Source of the DNA: an uncultured SAR86 cluster bacterium
GTDB taxonomy: Bacteria > Pseudomonadota > Gammaproteobacteria > Magnimaribacterales > AG-339-G14
Assembly (NCBI GenBank): GCA_902526045.1
Contig: CABZJI010000003.1
Coordinates: forward strand, 93,627 to 157,626
Length of the DNA: 64,000 nt
Direction of reading: 5' to 3'
In this document: positions 27,142 to 36,475 of the stretch, in pieces
Numbering within the stretch: the stretch's first letter is position 1
Layout: the number at the start of each line of letters is the position of its first letter
Translations under genes and position numbers: made by a program
The notes under the pieces: model-generated
Database searches by the model: none
Told to the model about the DNA's origin: nothing
What the model saw: only the letters and a program-made list of their open reading frames with translations

Positions 27142-28344
27142 TTATATCAATTTATAGAGAATATCGGATAATTCGTTAGAAGATTGGTAAAGCTTCAAAC
27201 CCTTATGAATTTTGTTATTAATATAAGAAAAACCAATTTTTTTATCTGTATCGCCATAAGCACAAGCACCGCCTATACCTGCATGTCCAAAAGCAGTTTC
27301 AGATCTTCCTATTGGAGATAGTGGAGTATTAAGCAAATATCCCAGTCCAAATTTTATATCTCCAAAAAAAAGTACTGTGTCCGGTCCAAAAGTATGTGGA
27401 GTTAAAGTTTGCTGAATGGATTCTTTTGACATTATTGTCTTACCATTTCTTGTTCCTCCATTAGATAAGATGCCATAAAACTTTGCTAAAGCATTTGAAT
27501 TACCGTGACCATTTCCAGCTGGAATTTCTGCTTTTCTCCAATCAGTAGAATTCATGTAATTCTGATCTTCGTTTGCTGCAGTGCTATCAAAAGCAATCAT
27601 AAAGTCCCCTTTTTTATACCACCTCTTTATATTTTTTAGCGGTTGAGGAAGAAGTAACTCTGGGATCAAAGATATGAAAATCTGAAATCCTCTCGAAGGT
27701 CCCATTGCATCAGAAATAGAAATTGTATCGGCACAATTTGGTAAATCTTCATCCTCTAAACCGATCTTGAAATTAAGATTTAGTGGATCAGCAATATTTT
27801 CCTTAAAGTAAGATCCTATGGTTTGACCTGTAACCCTTCTGAAAAGCTCGCCGTTTAAAAAACCGTAAGTCAAAGCATGGTATCCCTGACTAACACCAGG
27901 TTCATGAAATGGTTTCTGGTTTTCAAGAGCCTTTATGAAGGCTGACCAATCTTGCCATTGTGGATTTTCTAGTCTTTCCCTGAAACCAAACATTCCTGCT
28001 CTATGTGTTAAAAAATGTTTGATTAAGGTATTTTCTTTACCGTTGGTTCCGTACTCAGGCCAATATTTACTCACCTTGTCATCCAATGATATCTTTCCTT
28101 GTTCAACTAAGTGCATCATGCAAGGAACAATAATTCCTTTAGTGACAGAGAAGACATTGCAAATGGTATCTTTGTCCCAAGGTATAGTTTTTTCTTTATC
28201 CTTAAATCCACCCCATAAATCCACTATCATTTCACCGTCTTTTTCAACGGCAAATGATGCCCCAGTTTCATAGCCTGAAACGAATAAAGAACGAAAATGA
28301 TTCTCTAGTTCTTTAAAATCTGGATGACAGTATCCATTGATCAT
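27142..28344 (-). CDS. Serine hydrolase, beta-lactamase class C / EstA family
   Basis: 400 residues, no signal peptide. SVTK at 66-69 is the nucleophile motif, Tyr155 in GYHALTYG is the second catalytic motif, and GHAGIGGACAY lies at the third-motif position. The DLWGGFKD and ETGASFAVEK features suit the esterase-like subgroup found near lipid metabolism genes. Overlaps the alpha/beta-hydrolase gene by 4 bases, suggesting paired expression. Confidence 0.88.
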   Translation of the reverse strand: MINGYCHPDFKELENHFRSLFVSGYETGASFAVEKDGEMIVDLWGGFKDKEKTIPWDKDTICNVFSVTKGIIVPCMMHLVEQGKISLDDKVSKYWPEYGTNGKENTLIKHFLTHRAGMFGFRERLENPQWQDWSAFIKALENQKPFHEPGVSQGYHALTYGFLNGELFRRVTGQTIGSYFKENIADPLNLNFKIGLEDEDLPNCADTISISDAMGPSRGFQIFISLIPELLLPQPLKNIKRWYKKGDFMIAFDSTAANEDQNYMNSTDWRKAEIPAGNGHGNSNALAKFYGILSNGGTRNGKTIMSKESIQQTLTPHTFGPDTVLFFGDIKFGLGYLLNTPLSPIGRSETAFGHAGIGGACAYGDTDKKIGFSYINNKIHKGLKLYQSSNELSDILYKLI

Positions 28345-29222
28345 GATGACAGAACTTTTTTTAAAGAATCAACAAATTCCTTTGGTTTATCTAAAAATAA
28401 ATGGTGCATTGCCCCAGGTATCATGTGTAATCTATCCTCAGATAAACCACTCACATACATGAAATAATTTAATGTTTCTTGAGTCATAAGTTGACTCAGC
28501 TGTCCATAGATAAGAGAAAGTTTACATTTTAGATTGGTTAAATTCTCATGTTGATCTGTATACGAATAAGTTTTCATAATGGTCGGATCCGATTTCAATT
28601 TCCATCCTTCATTTGTTTCTCTATAGGAAGTCTCTGCAACATATTTCAGGACAAAATCCAGTTCGCAAGGTTGGGGAGGCATGAGCCTGAATCTTTCAAT
28701 TGCATCTTCTTTAGTGGGAGATGCAACTCCCAATCTAACAGTTGGTCGACGAGAAGCCATTTCTTTAGCTTTTTCAGGAGGAAGAACGATGGTTGAATCA
28801 ACGAGGATAATTTCATCGCAAAGGTCTTTGTATTTGTTACCAAAGATCATGGAAACATGACCTCCCATACTATGAGCCACTATGATCGGTTTATCTAATT
28901 TTAAATTTTCTATAATGTCTTTTACTTCATCAGCGTATGTATCTTGAGAGTAAACCTCCCTATGTTCACTATCTCCCATACCACTGAAATCCATGGCAAC
29001 AACAAAATAATCATTAGCAAATTCTGGAATGACATGATCCCACCAGTGCGTATGAGCATTAAAGCCATGTAAAAATAGAAGGCACTTTTTATCACTTGAA
29101 CCCCAAGTCCTAACATTTATTTTTACTCCAGAAGAATCTACTGATAATTGTTCTGAAGGATATTCAATATTATTTATGAACCAATCTGGCGCTTGGCCAA
29201 GAGGATTTTTTCCAATTAACAT
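28341..29222 (-). CDS. Alpha/beta-fold hydrolase
   Basis: 293 residues. HGFNAHTHWWD forms the oxyanion loop, nucleophile Ser118 in AHSMGGH, and the histidine in MHHLFLDKP near the C-terminus. No signal peptide, so it probably acts in the cytoplasm and is not an obvious secretion substrate despite following gspN by 23 bases. Substrate unknown; an ester or lactone is plausible. Confidence 0.9.
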   Translation of the reverse strand: MLIGKNPLGQAPDWFINNIEYPSEQLSVDSSGVKINVRTWGSSDKKCLLFLHGFNAHTHWWDHVIPEFANDYFVVAMDFSGMGDSEHREVYSQDTYADEVKDIIENLKLDKPIIVAHSMGGHVSMIFGNKYKDLCDEIILVDSTIVLPPEKAKEMASRRPTVRLGVASPTKEDAIERFRLMPPQPCELDFVLKYVAETSYRETNEGWKLKSDPTIMKTYSYTDQHENLTNLKCKLSLIYGQLSQLMTQETLNYFMYVSGLSEDRLHMIPGAMHHLFLDKPKEFVDSLKKVLSS

Positions 29223-29245
29223 GGCGCGATTATACGTAATATTGG

Positions 29246-29959
29246 TTATCTAAGTAAGGAATGAATATTACCTTGAAACTCTATTGACGGATTGATATTC
29301 ACTCCGCCAGTAAGAGATTCTTCCAATACTTTTTCTAACATTCTAGAGGAACCGAATATTTCATAATTTAGTTCATTGTCTATAACTATGTCGCCTGATA
29401 GAAGATCGGTATTTGGGAAAGTTATAAAATTGGCAATTAATTTGTTATTTTCACAGTTTATATTTGCTTCAACAGAAGTTTCATAAACTTCACCGAACAA
29501 TTCCAAGTCATTGACCTGCGCATTAATTTTTCCTGAGGAAGAAATACATCTGTTTTTATCAAATCCTAACTTTAAATTTTCCGAAGAAAGAAGGATTTTC
29601 ATAGGTAATTTTGATCCAAACTTATCACTATCAAATCTAAATTTTATGGAATTGAGACTAATCACCTCATTCATAATTATCTCTGCTATTGAAATATCCC
29701 CTGTTAAATCAAGCCTTCCTCGATCTATTTTTATATTGAGTTTATTAAAACCAACAGAGGTATTAAGGTTCCCAATTAAAGTATCGCCGTAAAATACTTC
29801 CTCAAATGTACCGCTCCAAATTGTTCCATTGATATTTCTATAAGAGATTTCTGGAAAAAGCTCATCAACCGTGGAGTAAGCAACCCTTAAGGGAAAAAAT
29901 AAAAAAAGAAGTATAAAAAAAAGGAAAATTACTGAGATAAAAAAATATCTAAGACTCAT
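29246..29959 (-). CDS. gspN: Type II secretion system protein N
   Basis: Inner-membrane-anchored periplasmic protein of 237 residues. One N-terminal membrane helix (~5-25) is followed by beta-rich sequence with the family pattern RNINGTIWSGTFEEV, resembling the YRNxxGTIWxG pattern of GspN. Overlaps gspM by one base (start in the gspM stop), and is last of the gsp genes. The protein's exact role in secretion is not established. Confidence 0.85.
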   Translation of the reverse strand: MSLRYFFISVIFLFFILLFLFFPLRVAYSTVDELFPEISYRNINGTIWSGTFEEVFYGDTLIGNLNTSVGFNKLNIKIDRGRLDLTGDISIAEIIMNEVISLNSIKFRFDSDKFGSKLPMKILLSSENLKLGFDKNRCISSSGKINAQVNDLELFGEVYETSVEANINCENNKLIANFITFPNTDLLSGDIVIDNELNYEIFGSSRMLEKVLEESLTGGVNINPSIEFQGNIHSLLR

Positions 29960-30405
29960 TAGATTTTAGATAAATTTAATTGAGCAGACACCCTTCCGCC
30001 TGAAGATTTAGTAAGGCTAGTTTTATCCATGGAAACCCGATCTTGGATAGAGAAAAGCCAGTCATAAAGTCTCATGAAATCAGCATCATTTATCCAAACT
30101 ATTATTGACTGATCGTCTATAACCTGGGTTCTATCGATGTTAATTTTAAAATCACCAGAAGTATTGGTTATCAAAGAGGATATAGAAACATTATCTTGAT
30201 TAACAAACCCTGGGAAAAAGTTAATTTTGTTAATCAATCTTTCTTCTGTAAGTGTTTTATTTCTCTCAATTTCAAGATTATTTGCTGTCTTTTGAATAAA
30301 ATTCAAAAAGAAACTAAGAAAAATCAGAATCAGTAATGATGACGTCAAAATAAATATTACTTGTTGTTGTCGAGTTAAGGAATTTAGATAGCTAAAAACT
30401 TTCAA
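29959..30405 (-). CDS. gspM: Type II secretion system protein M
   Basis: Bitopic inner-membrane protein, partner of GspL in the assembly platform. 148 residues: short cytoplasmic N-terminus with SLTRQQQVIF, membrane helix (~17-36), and a periplasmic ferredoxin-like domain ending in LNLSKI. The start is TTG 30405 with AGGAG 9 bases upstream; no ATG is available. Position between gspL and gspN supports the assignment, which sequence alone would leave weak. Confidence 0.82.
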   Translation of the reverse strand: MKVFSYLNSLTRQQQVIFILTSSLLILIFLSFFLNFIQKTANNLEIERNKTLTEERLINKINFFPGFVNQDNVSISSLITNTSGDFKINIDRTQVIDDQSIIVWINDADFMRLYDWLFSIQDRVSMDKTSLTKSSGGRVSAQLNLSKI

Positions 30406-31510
30406 TTATGATTTCTCCTATAATGAAATTATTACTTCTATTAGATGTGCCTATTTGAGCGTAAATGCCCTCTCCTTCTAATTTAGCTATTATTCTTTCC
30501 AGATCGGCAAATGAATTTGCCTCAACTTCGAAAGCGGTTCTTTGTTGAGACAACACAAATGAATTTAAATTAGTTGAATTCAGTGAGGTAACAGCATTAC
30601 TGACCGTAGAGATTAATTTCAGTTGGTCTTGATCATTATTCTGTCTCATCAATCGGTACTTAATTTCCTCAAAGTCAGTATCGTAATTCAAACTTGGAAA
30701 TTTTTGGTTGAAAACTTGCTTCGACTTTTTTTGCGAGTTATCAATTTGAAAAGAATAGGACATAATTTCAATAAAGCTCAAACTAATAAAAAATATATAG
30801 ATTGAAGCCAAAGCAATTAAAGGTTTTCTACTTTGCTTGAATAACTTAGCTATATCTAAACGTTTTTCATACTTTCCCTGCAAAAGATTAAAATATGAAA
30901 AGTCTATTGATCTAAAGCAGTAAATAATAAGATCTTCGTATGAGCTAAAGACTTTTGCTTGAATTTTTAAATCCATATCAAGGGATATCTCTTCAACGCT
31001 AAAAACTTCCAATGGAGCATCTTTTAATTGGGCAAAAATACTTTCCTTACTAAAATTGAAAGTAGCCAAAGACATCATCAATCTTATTTGGTTTCTCTTA
31101 GAGTGAACGTAAACAAAGTTTTCGAAGAAAATTAAAGTATTTACTTCAGAATCAAAACCATGAAATGGTGTTAAAAAATCAAGATTTTCTTGAAAAGCTA
31201 AATCTCTGACTGAATTGAGATATTCACTTGATGCAGCAAGAATTTCTTTTGTGTCTTTTGATTGAATCCACTCATCTTCAAAATCATCTTCAATAAGCTC
31301 ATCTTTTATCATAAAGGGAATAGCCTTTTTTAGCTGTGCATCAGATAAATCCGGAAGATTAAGATCAATGCTATGGAACTCGTTAGACAGTAATATTCTT
31401 CCTGAAACTTTGTGATTTTCGGAATTAAACTTAACCGATTCAAAAGTATTATTATCTTGAAGAAAATAATAACTTTTATTTTGCTCAATAAGCTCTATCA
31501 CCTTTTTCAT
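30392..31510 (-). CDS. gspL: Type II secretion system protein L
   Basis: 372 residues. Cytoplasmic actin-like domain with the early LNLPDLSDAQLKKAIPFMIKDEL, similar to the GspL pattern, a membrane helix (~237-255) and a periplasmic domain. It recruits the ATPase GspE to the membrane in known systems. I use ATG 31510, which overlaps the gspK stop as TGATG; a GTG one codon earlier is possible. Overlaps gspM by 14 bases. Confidence 0.85.
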   Translation of the reverse strand: MKKVIELIEQNKSYYFLQDNNTFESVKFNSENHKVSGRILLSNEFHSIDLNLPDLSDAQLKKAIPFMIKDELIEDDFEDEWIQSKDTKEILAASSEYLNSVRDLAFQENLDFLTPFHGFDSEVNTLIFFENFVYVHSKRNQIRLMMSLATFNFSKESIFAQLKDAPLEVFSVEEISLDMDLKIQAKVFSSYEDLIIYCFRSIDFSYFNLLQGKYEKRLDIAKLFKQSRKPLIALASIYIFFISLSFIEIMSYSFQIDNSQKKSKQVFNQKFPSLNYDTDFEEIKYRLMRQNNDQDQLKLISTVSNAVTSLNSTNLNSFVLSQQRTAFEVEANSFADLERIIAKLEGEGIYAQIGTSNRSNNFIIGEIIIESF

Positions 31511-32493
31511 CACAGATATTTTCCTATCTTTCTCATGTAAACTTTTGGCCCTGTCGAAGTTATTTCAATTTTTGAAATCAAATCATAAGTGTTAGATCCA
31601 TTAGTAATTTCTACGTCTATCTCATAATAATTACTTTGAATTGATAACGATTCTCTAATGGAGCCTGATAAAGCCATCCCATCAAATTCAGGCATGTCAA
31701 AGAATTCCTTAGTTGATTTGAAGCCTCCAAAAGGTTTTGATAACAGCACATTTTGAGCTGAATAAAAATCTAATTGATTTTCTGTTATAGCAATTATTAG
31801 ATGAGGATATTTTGGAGACAAAGCATTTACATTGATGTTTAATTCTCTGGAAGGATGCACACATAGATAGGGTTTCAGTTGTTTGTATATCTCATCATTC
31901 ATGCCATTAATGTTTCTAACTTCAGGCAGGTCAACAATCAATTGGTTTGTTGGTAGGTACGGATTCTTTTTGGCAGTGTAATTAACGTCTTCAGCTCCAA
32001 GAGTATCCTGCGGAGTGGAATTAGTGTCAATCCAATCAATCAATGAAGACACAATAATATCCATGTCGTATTCAGGAATCTCTAGGCTTATTCCAAGATT
32101 TTTTAATAGCTGTGAATTGATCCTACTTACTCTATCCTGAGTATTATTTATTTTCGAAACTAACGAATTAAGGTTGAAACAATTACTTTTATCGTAAAAA
32201 TTTCCAAAAACTCGACCATTTTCTGTCTCAAAACTTAATGAGTTTTCAATTGATTCTGAGGCGCTGGCTAGGGCAATTTGAAGTCTATTTTGTTCAGGTT
32301 TTAAATATTCTTTACCAATCACTTCAAGACTTAATAAATCAAGATAAGCTTGAGAGAAAAAATTCTCGTAAATATGAAATTTAACTTTTTGTTGAGTCTC
32401 ATTACTCATCATTACGCCGATCGAAGAGACGATCGTTATAATAAATAATGATAAAATGAGTGCTATCCCAGGCAGACTTTCTCTCTTATCCAT
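31510..32493 (-). CDS. gspK: Type II secretion system minor pseudopilin K
   Basis: 327 residues. Prepilin leader MDKRESLPG, cleavage before IALILSLFII; the usual Glu+5 is missing, as is normal for the tip pseudopilin GspK. The large globular domain contains SLIDWIDTNSTPQDTLGAEDVNY (acidic, GspK signature) and helix-hairpin-helix-like NINGMNDEIYKQL. Overlaps gspJ by 8 bases. Confidence 0.92.
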   Translation of the reverse strand: MDKRESLPGIALILSLFIITIVSSIGVMMSNETQQKVKFHIYENFFSQAYLDLLSLEVIGKEYLKPEQNRLQIALASASESIENSLSFETENGRVFGNFYDKSNCFNLNSLVSKINNTQDRVSRINSQLLKNLGISLEIPEYDMDIIVSSLIDWIDTNSTPQDTLGAEDVNYTAKKNPYLPTNQLIVDLPEVRNINGMNDEIYKQLKPYLCVHPSRELNINVNALSPKYPHLIIAITENQLDFYSAQNVLLSKPFGGFKSTKEFFDMPEFDGMALSGSIRESLSIQSNYYEIDVEITNGSNTYDLISKIEITSTGPKVYMRKIGKYL

Positions 32494-33076
32494 AATTCAC
32501 CAATAAAATCTTATTGAATATTGAAAGGTCATAAAATCCTATTTTTACTTCAACGGCTTCAGGAAGACTTCTATCAAAAAATATTTCTTCCGATACAGGC
32601 CATGCTTCATAGGAGACATTTTCAAAAAATATTTCAAGATCCACATAATCTACTTCATTGAGCAGGGTTTCAGTTTGAAAAGGTTCCTCGTTATCTATGT
32701 ACCTGTAGGATTCTCTGATCAATTCACCGTTATCTAATTTATAAATTATTTTTCTAAGGGCGCCGGTATCTTCGAGTCCATCTGTGTCTGAAAGCTTTAT
32801 TAACCTTAGTAAAATTTCGTCAGAATCCGACGAATTTAACTCCATAGTTGATAATTCATAAGCGCCCATTTGATCTCTTGGAATTGTATTTACGGATTGC
32901 GTAAAATCTTGTCTTAAATATTTATTTAAAAGTACTAATTTATCCAACCTATCATTTTTTTCTTGAATGGAAAGATTAGAAGAAACGGATGTATTCAATA
33001 ACGATGAACCTAATAATGCCAAGAGAGCGAATAAAGATATTGCAATGAGCATTTCGATTAAGGATAAGCCTTTCAT
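32486..33076 (-). CDS. gspJ: Type II secretion system minor pseudopilin J
   Basis: 196 residues. Very short leader MKG followed by LSLIEMLIAIS, with Glu at +5 after cleavage. LRQDFTQSV and the C-terminal LPEAVEVKIGF are typical for GspJ, which joins GspI and GspK at the pseudopilus tip. Overlaps gspI by 4 bases (ATGA) and gspK by 8. Confidence 0.92.
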   Translation of the reverse strand: MKGLSLIEMLIAISLFALLALLGSSLLNTSVSSNLSIQEKNDRLDKLVLLNKYLRQDFTQSVNTIPRDQMGAYELSTMELNSSDSDEILLRLIKLSDTDGLEDTGALRKIIYKLDNGELIRESYRYIDNEEPFQTETLLNEVDYVDLEIFFENVSYEAWPVSEEIFFDRSLPEAVEVKIGFYDLSIFNKILLVNYG

Positions 33077-33453
33077 TGGGCCAAAACCTCTTTAAAAACT
33101 TTTGATTTCCCTAATAAATCACCATTTTCAGAAAAAACTTTTATTTCAATTTCAATTCTATTTCTCTCAATTGAAGTTGCTAACTCCCTCTCCCAAATGA
33201 ACGGCATACCTAAAAATGTTTCTTCTCCTTCATCATATTGCGAAGAAGTAAGATAATCATCCTTGACTAAGTTTTTTAGAGCTAAGTTTTCAGCAATATT
33301 ATTCGCTAAAAATCTTTCTTCGATTAAGCTAATGGATCTTGAAGAATCAGTGATAAGTGAAGAGAAAGCCAGCGCAGCAATAGCAAGAATAAAGAAAGCC
33401 ACTAAGATTTCTATTATTGTGAAGCCAGATAATGTTTTATTCCCAGTTTCCAA
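33073..33453 (-). CDS. gspI: Type II secretion system minor pseudopilin I
   Basis: About 126 residues from TTG 33453, which gives a ten-residue prepilin leader ending ...TLSG before FTIIEILVAFFILAI (Glu+5). A longer frame reaches 33573 but lies over gspG and gives an unlikely 49-residue leader. The start sits inside the gspG 3' end (17-base overlap). The rest includes RFLANNIAENLAL and a final WERELATS...VFSENG, as in GspI. gspH, normally between gspG and gspI, is absent. Confidence 0.85.
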   Translation of the reverse strand: METGNKTLSGFTIIEILVAFFILAIAALAFSSLITDSSRSISLIEERFLANNIAENLALKNLVKDDYLTSSQYDEGEETFLGMPFIWERELATSIERNRIEIEIKVFSENGDLLGKSKVFKEVLAQ

Positions 33454-33868
33454 TATCTTTATCCGATCCTTCTCCACCCTCTTCTCCGTCCGCTCCCAGA
33501 GAATATAAATCAAAAGTACCAAATCTTCCGGGTCTTCTATATTTATAATCGTTTCCCCAGGGATCTTGTTCAAGTCTTCTTACGTACCCTCCTGACCTAT
33601 ATCTTTCTTTAAATCTATGATTTTCAGGCACTGTCACAAGAGCTTGAAGACCTTCTCTGGAATTTGGGTAAGAAATCATATCAAGACGATATAGTTCAAG
33701 CGCTTGTTCCAGAAGTCTAATGTCAGCTTTTGCTTTATCTTCTCTTGCCCTCTCTTGGCTCGGTAAAACATTGATAGCAATTACAGCAGTCAATAAACCT
33801 AAAATCATCAAGACAACCAAGATTTCAATGAGTGTAAAGCCTTTTAATTTTATTTTTTCCATCATCAT
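33437..33868 (-). CDS. gspG: Type II secretion system major pseudopilin G
   Basis: 143 residues. Leader MMMEKIKLKG then FTLIEILVVLMILGLL with Glu+5. KAKADIRLLEQALELYRLDMISYPNSREGLQALV and the C-terminal DPWGNDYKYRRPGRFGTFDLYSLGADGEEGGEGSDKDIGNW carry the calcium-binding loop residues of GspG; both are given here in family order. Strong ribosome site GAGGAG precedes three consecutive ATG codons; the first is used. Confidence 0.97.
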   Translation of the reverse strand: MMMEKIKLKGFTLIEILVVLMILGLLTAVIAINVLPSQERAREDKAKADIRLLEQALELYRLDMISYPNSREGLQALVTVPENHRFKERYRSGGYVRRLEQDPWGNDYKYRRPGRFGTFDLYSLGADGEEGGEGSDKDIGNWE

Positions 33869-33881
33869 ATTTTACTCCTCG

Positions 33882-35090
33882 TTAAAGGCTAAATGTATTT
33901 AACTGAATCAACGGTAAAAGAATTGCCAAAACAATCAAAGATACAAATCCACCCATAAAAATAATTACCGCCGGTTCCAAAAGATTTAAAGTTATCTTAG
34001 TGGAATGATTAAATCTATCCTGTAAATATTTTGAAACCTTAATCAGCATATTTTCTAACTCTCCACTTGCTTCACCGCTTGATATCATTTCAATAATTAA
34101 TGAAGGTATGTATTTTGATTTACTTAATGATCTTGCAAGAGAATTTCCTTCAGAGACTTCCACAGATGCAAAATTAATATCATTTCTTAAAATTCTATTA
34201 CTTACAGTATTAGCAGAAATATCCAATGATCTAATTATGGGGACATTACTAGATCTGAGAATCGATAGAGAATTAGTGAATCTTGATAAGTTTGAATCAA
34301 TGATAAATTTATTAATTATCGGAAGTTTTAATAAGAATTTATCAACAAAAAGAAAAAATCTATTAATGCCAATAAACCTGATTCCAGTAAAAGTTATTAA
34401 GGTTAAAAAAATGACAAGCAATCCAAACCAGATGCTTGTAAAAAAGTTTGAAATTCCTAACATCGCTATTGTTAAAAAAGGTAGTTGCTGATTCGAGTTA
34501 GCGAATTGAGAGACAACATTAGGGACAACAAAGATTAGCAACAAACTTATTATCACTAAGGAGGTTGCAAATAGAACCATTGGATATATTGTTGCTCCAA
34601 GAATTTCCTGATTAAGAGTTGCTCTTTTTTCCAGGTAGTCAGCTGTTTCTTCCATTACGTTTCCTAATTCCCCAGAAGATTCCCCTGCTTCAATCAGTGA
34701 CACATATAAACTATCAAAAGACTCGGGGAACTCTTTCAATGCTTCAGAAAACTTGAATCCCTCTTTTACCCGCATGGATATTTCTTTAAGTTTATTAGCA
34801 CTAGATTTATCCGAAAGCTGTTCGGCAACGGAATCTAATGACCTATCTATAGGTATACCCGCGTTTATAAGAGTGGACATTTGACGGGTAATTAATGCTA
34901 AATCGCTCGATTTAATCTTATGTGATAAAAAACTTAAAAAAGATGCTGTAGCTTTTCTTTCTTTTACGTCTATAGGAATTAGACTCCTGTTTTTGAGTTC
35001 TTGAGACGCTAAATTAATATCATCAGCTATTAAGCTGCCTTTTATTTTTTTTCCATCTGACGATAATGCTTCGTAATTAAACGCAGGCAT
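33882..35090 (-). CDS. gspF: Type II secretion system inner-membrane protein F
   Basis: Polytopic platform protein, 402 residues. MPAFNYEALSSDGKKIKG is the standard N-terminus, two repeated GspF domains (~65-190 and ~270-395) each contain a hydrophobic segment pair, with SGELGNVMEETADYLEK and SGELENMLIKVSKYLQ as repeat motifs. One-base overlap with gspE, 13-base gap to gspG. Confidence 0.97.
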   Translation of the reverse strand: MPAFNYEALSSDGKKIKGSLIADDINLASQELKNRSLIPIDVKERKATASFLSFLSHKIKSSDLALITRQMSTLINAGIPIDRSLDSVAEQLSDKSSANKLKEISMRVKEGFKFSEALKEFPESFDSLYVSLIEAGESSGELGNVMEETADYLEKRATLNQEILGATIYPMVLFATSLVIISLLLIFVVPNVVSQFANSNQQLPFLTIAMLGISNFFTSIWFGLLVIFLTLITFTGIRFIGINRFFLFVDKFLLKLPIINKFIIDSNLSRFTNSLSILRSSNVPIIRSLDISANTVSNRILRNDINFASVEVSEGNSLARSLSKSKYIPSLIIEMISSGEASGELENMLIKVSKYLQDRFNHSTKITLNLLEPAVIIFMGGFVSLIVLAILLPLIQLNTFSL

Positions 35091-36472
35091 CAGGCCTCCA
35101 TAAGAACTCTTCTAACTTCTTCAAGGGTTGTGACACCTTTTTGAATAAGTTTTTGACCTGATTCTTCAAGAAAATCGTGCTGTGGATCGATAATATCCCT
35201 GACTTTCTTTTCTGAAAAGTCATCGTTAATCAGTTCTTTGATGTTTTGATCGATATCTAAAATTTCAAAAATACCTTGTCTTCCTGAAAAAGTTTCTCCG
35301 TCTGATGAGAGTTTTCTTACCAATCGTTGTGAAATTATTGTTCTTAACGATGAAGCTAATAAATAAGGTTCAACGCCCATGTCTATCAATCTAGTAATAG
35401 CCCCCAAGGTATCATTGGTATGAATCGTTGATAAAACCAAGTGGCCAGTTAGAGATGCCTGAATTGCAATCTCTGCTGTTTCTTTATCTCTTATTTCACC
35501 TACCATCACCACGTCTGGGTCCTGTCTTAAAATTGCTCGCAGTCCAGCAGCAAAAGTCATTCCGACTTTATTATTAACTTGTGTTTGTCCAATACCGTCT
35601 ACAGCATATTCAATCGGATCTTCAACCGTTAATATATTTCTACTTTGATCATTCAATAGGTTTAAACCGGCATACAAAGTTGTAGTTTTACCGGAACCGG
35701 TTGGCCCTGTTACTAATATGATTCCGTTATTTTGAGCGAGGGACTTGGTGAATACTTCTTTTTGTCCAGAGGGCATACCTAGATCATCTAAATTGAATTT
35801 TGCTTCAGATTTATCCAGAAGTCTGAGAACGATTCTCTCGCCGTAATTAGAGGGTAAAGTCGATACTCTTAAATCTACCCATTTTTCCCCCAGTTTTAAT
35901 GAGATTCTGCCATCTTGAGGAACTCGTTTTTCTGCAATATCAAGATTAGCCATGACTTTGATTCTGGCATTTAAAAGAGAGGCTATTCTGCTGCTAGGAG
36001 AAAGTATTTCTTTCAATATACCGTCTACTCTGAACCTTATGGAAAGATTTTTTTCGTAAGGCTCTATATGTATATCAGAAGCATTCGATTTAATTGCTTC
36101 CGATAAAACAGCATTAATTAGTCTGATTACGGGAGCTTCGGTTGAGTCATCTAGCAGATCTTCTGTTTTTGGTAAATCAGAGGCCAATTGTTCCAAATTA
36201 ATTTGATCTCCAAGACCATCAACAATATCTTCTGATTTATCGGTATTTTCTGAATAAAAAGATGAAATGTGTTTGAAAAAATCTGCTCCGGATATTGATT
36301 TAATTACCAGTGGCTTCTTAAATTTAGCTTCTAATTGAGATAATTTATTTAATTTAACGTCATCGGAAGTCAACACTTCCAAGTTGTTTTCATTTATACC
36401 CGAAATAAAGATCCCATTTTCACGAGCAAATTTATAGCTCAGTTGGAAGTCTTGTATATTTTTATTCTCCAT
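35090..36472 (-). CDS. gspE: Type II secretion system ATPase E (lacks zinc module)
   Basis: Hexameric ATPase that drives pseudopilus assembly. 460 residues, shorter than the usual ~500. N-terminal domain, then ASDIHIEP (~131), Walker A GPTGSGKTT at 256-264, Asp box LTVEDPIEY (~281-289), Walker B region DPDVVMVGEIRD (~318-329) and His box TGHLVLSTIHTND. The C-terminal tetra-cysteine (CxxC...CxxC) zinc module is gone: QRLVRKLSSDGETFSGRQGIFEIL runs straight across it (~382-404). The whole protein has no cysteine. Confidence 0.96.
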   Translation of the reverse strand: MENKNIQDFQLSYKFARENGIFISGINENNLEVLTSDDVKLNKLSQLEAKFKKPLVIKSISGADFFKHISSFYSENTDKSEDIVDGLGDQINLEQLASDLPKTEDLLDDSTEAPVIRLINAVLSEAIKSNASDIHIEPYEKNLSIRFRVDGILKEILSPSSRIASLLNARIKVMANLDIAEKRVPQDGRISLKLGEKWVDLRVSTLPSNYGERIVLRLLDKSEAKFNLDDLGMPSGQKEVFTKSLAQNNGIILVTGPTGSGKTTTLYAGLNLLNDQSRNILTVEDPIEYAVDGIGQTQVNNKVGMTFAAGLRAILRQDPDVVMVGEIRDKETAEIAIQASLTGHLVLSTIHTNDTLGAITRLIDMGVEPYLLASSLRTIISQRLVRKLSSDGETFSGRQGIFEILDIDQNIKELINDDFSEKKVRDIIDPQHDFLEESGQKLIQKGVTTLEEVRRVLMEA

Positions 36473-36475
36473 AAT

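Noticed and set aside
28341..29222. Alpha/beta-hydrolase after gspN as a secreted cargo of the type II system
   Set aside because: The protein has no signal peptide, which type II cargo needs to reach the periplasm.
33454..33573. gspI starting at 33573
   Set aside because: Would give a 49-residue prepilin leader lying over gspG; the TTG at 33453 gives a normal leader ending in Gly.
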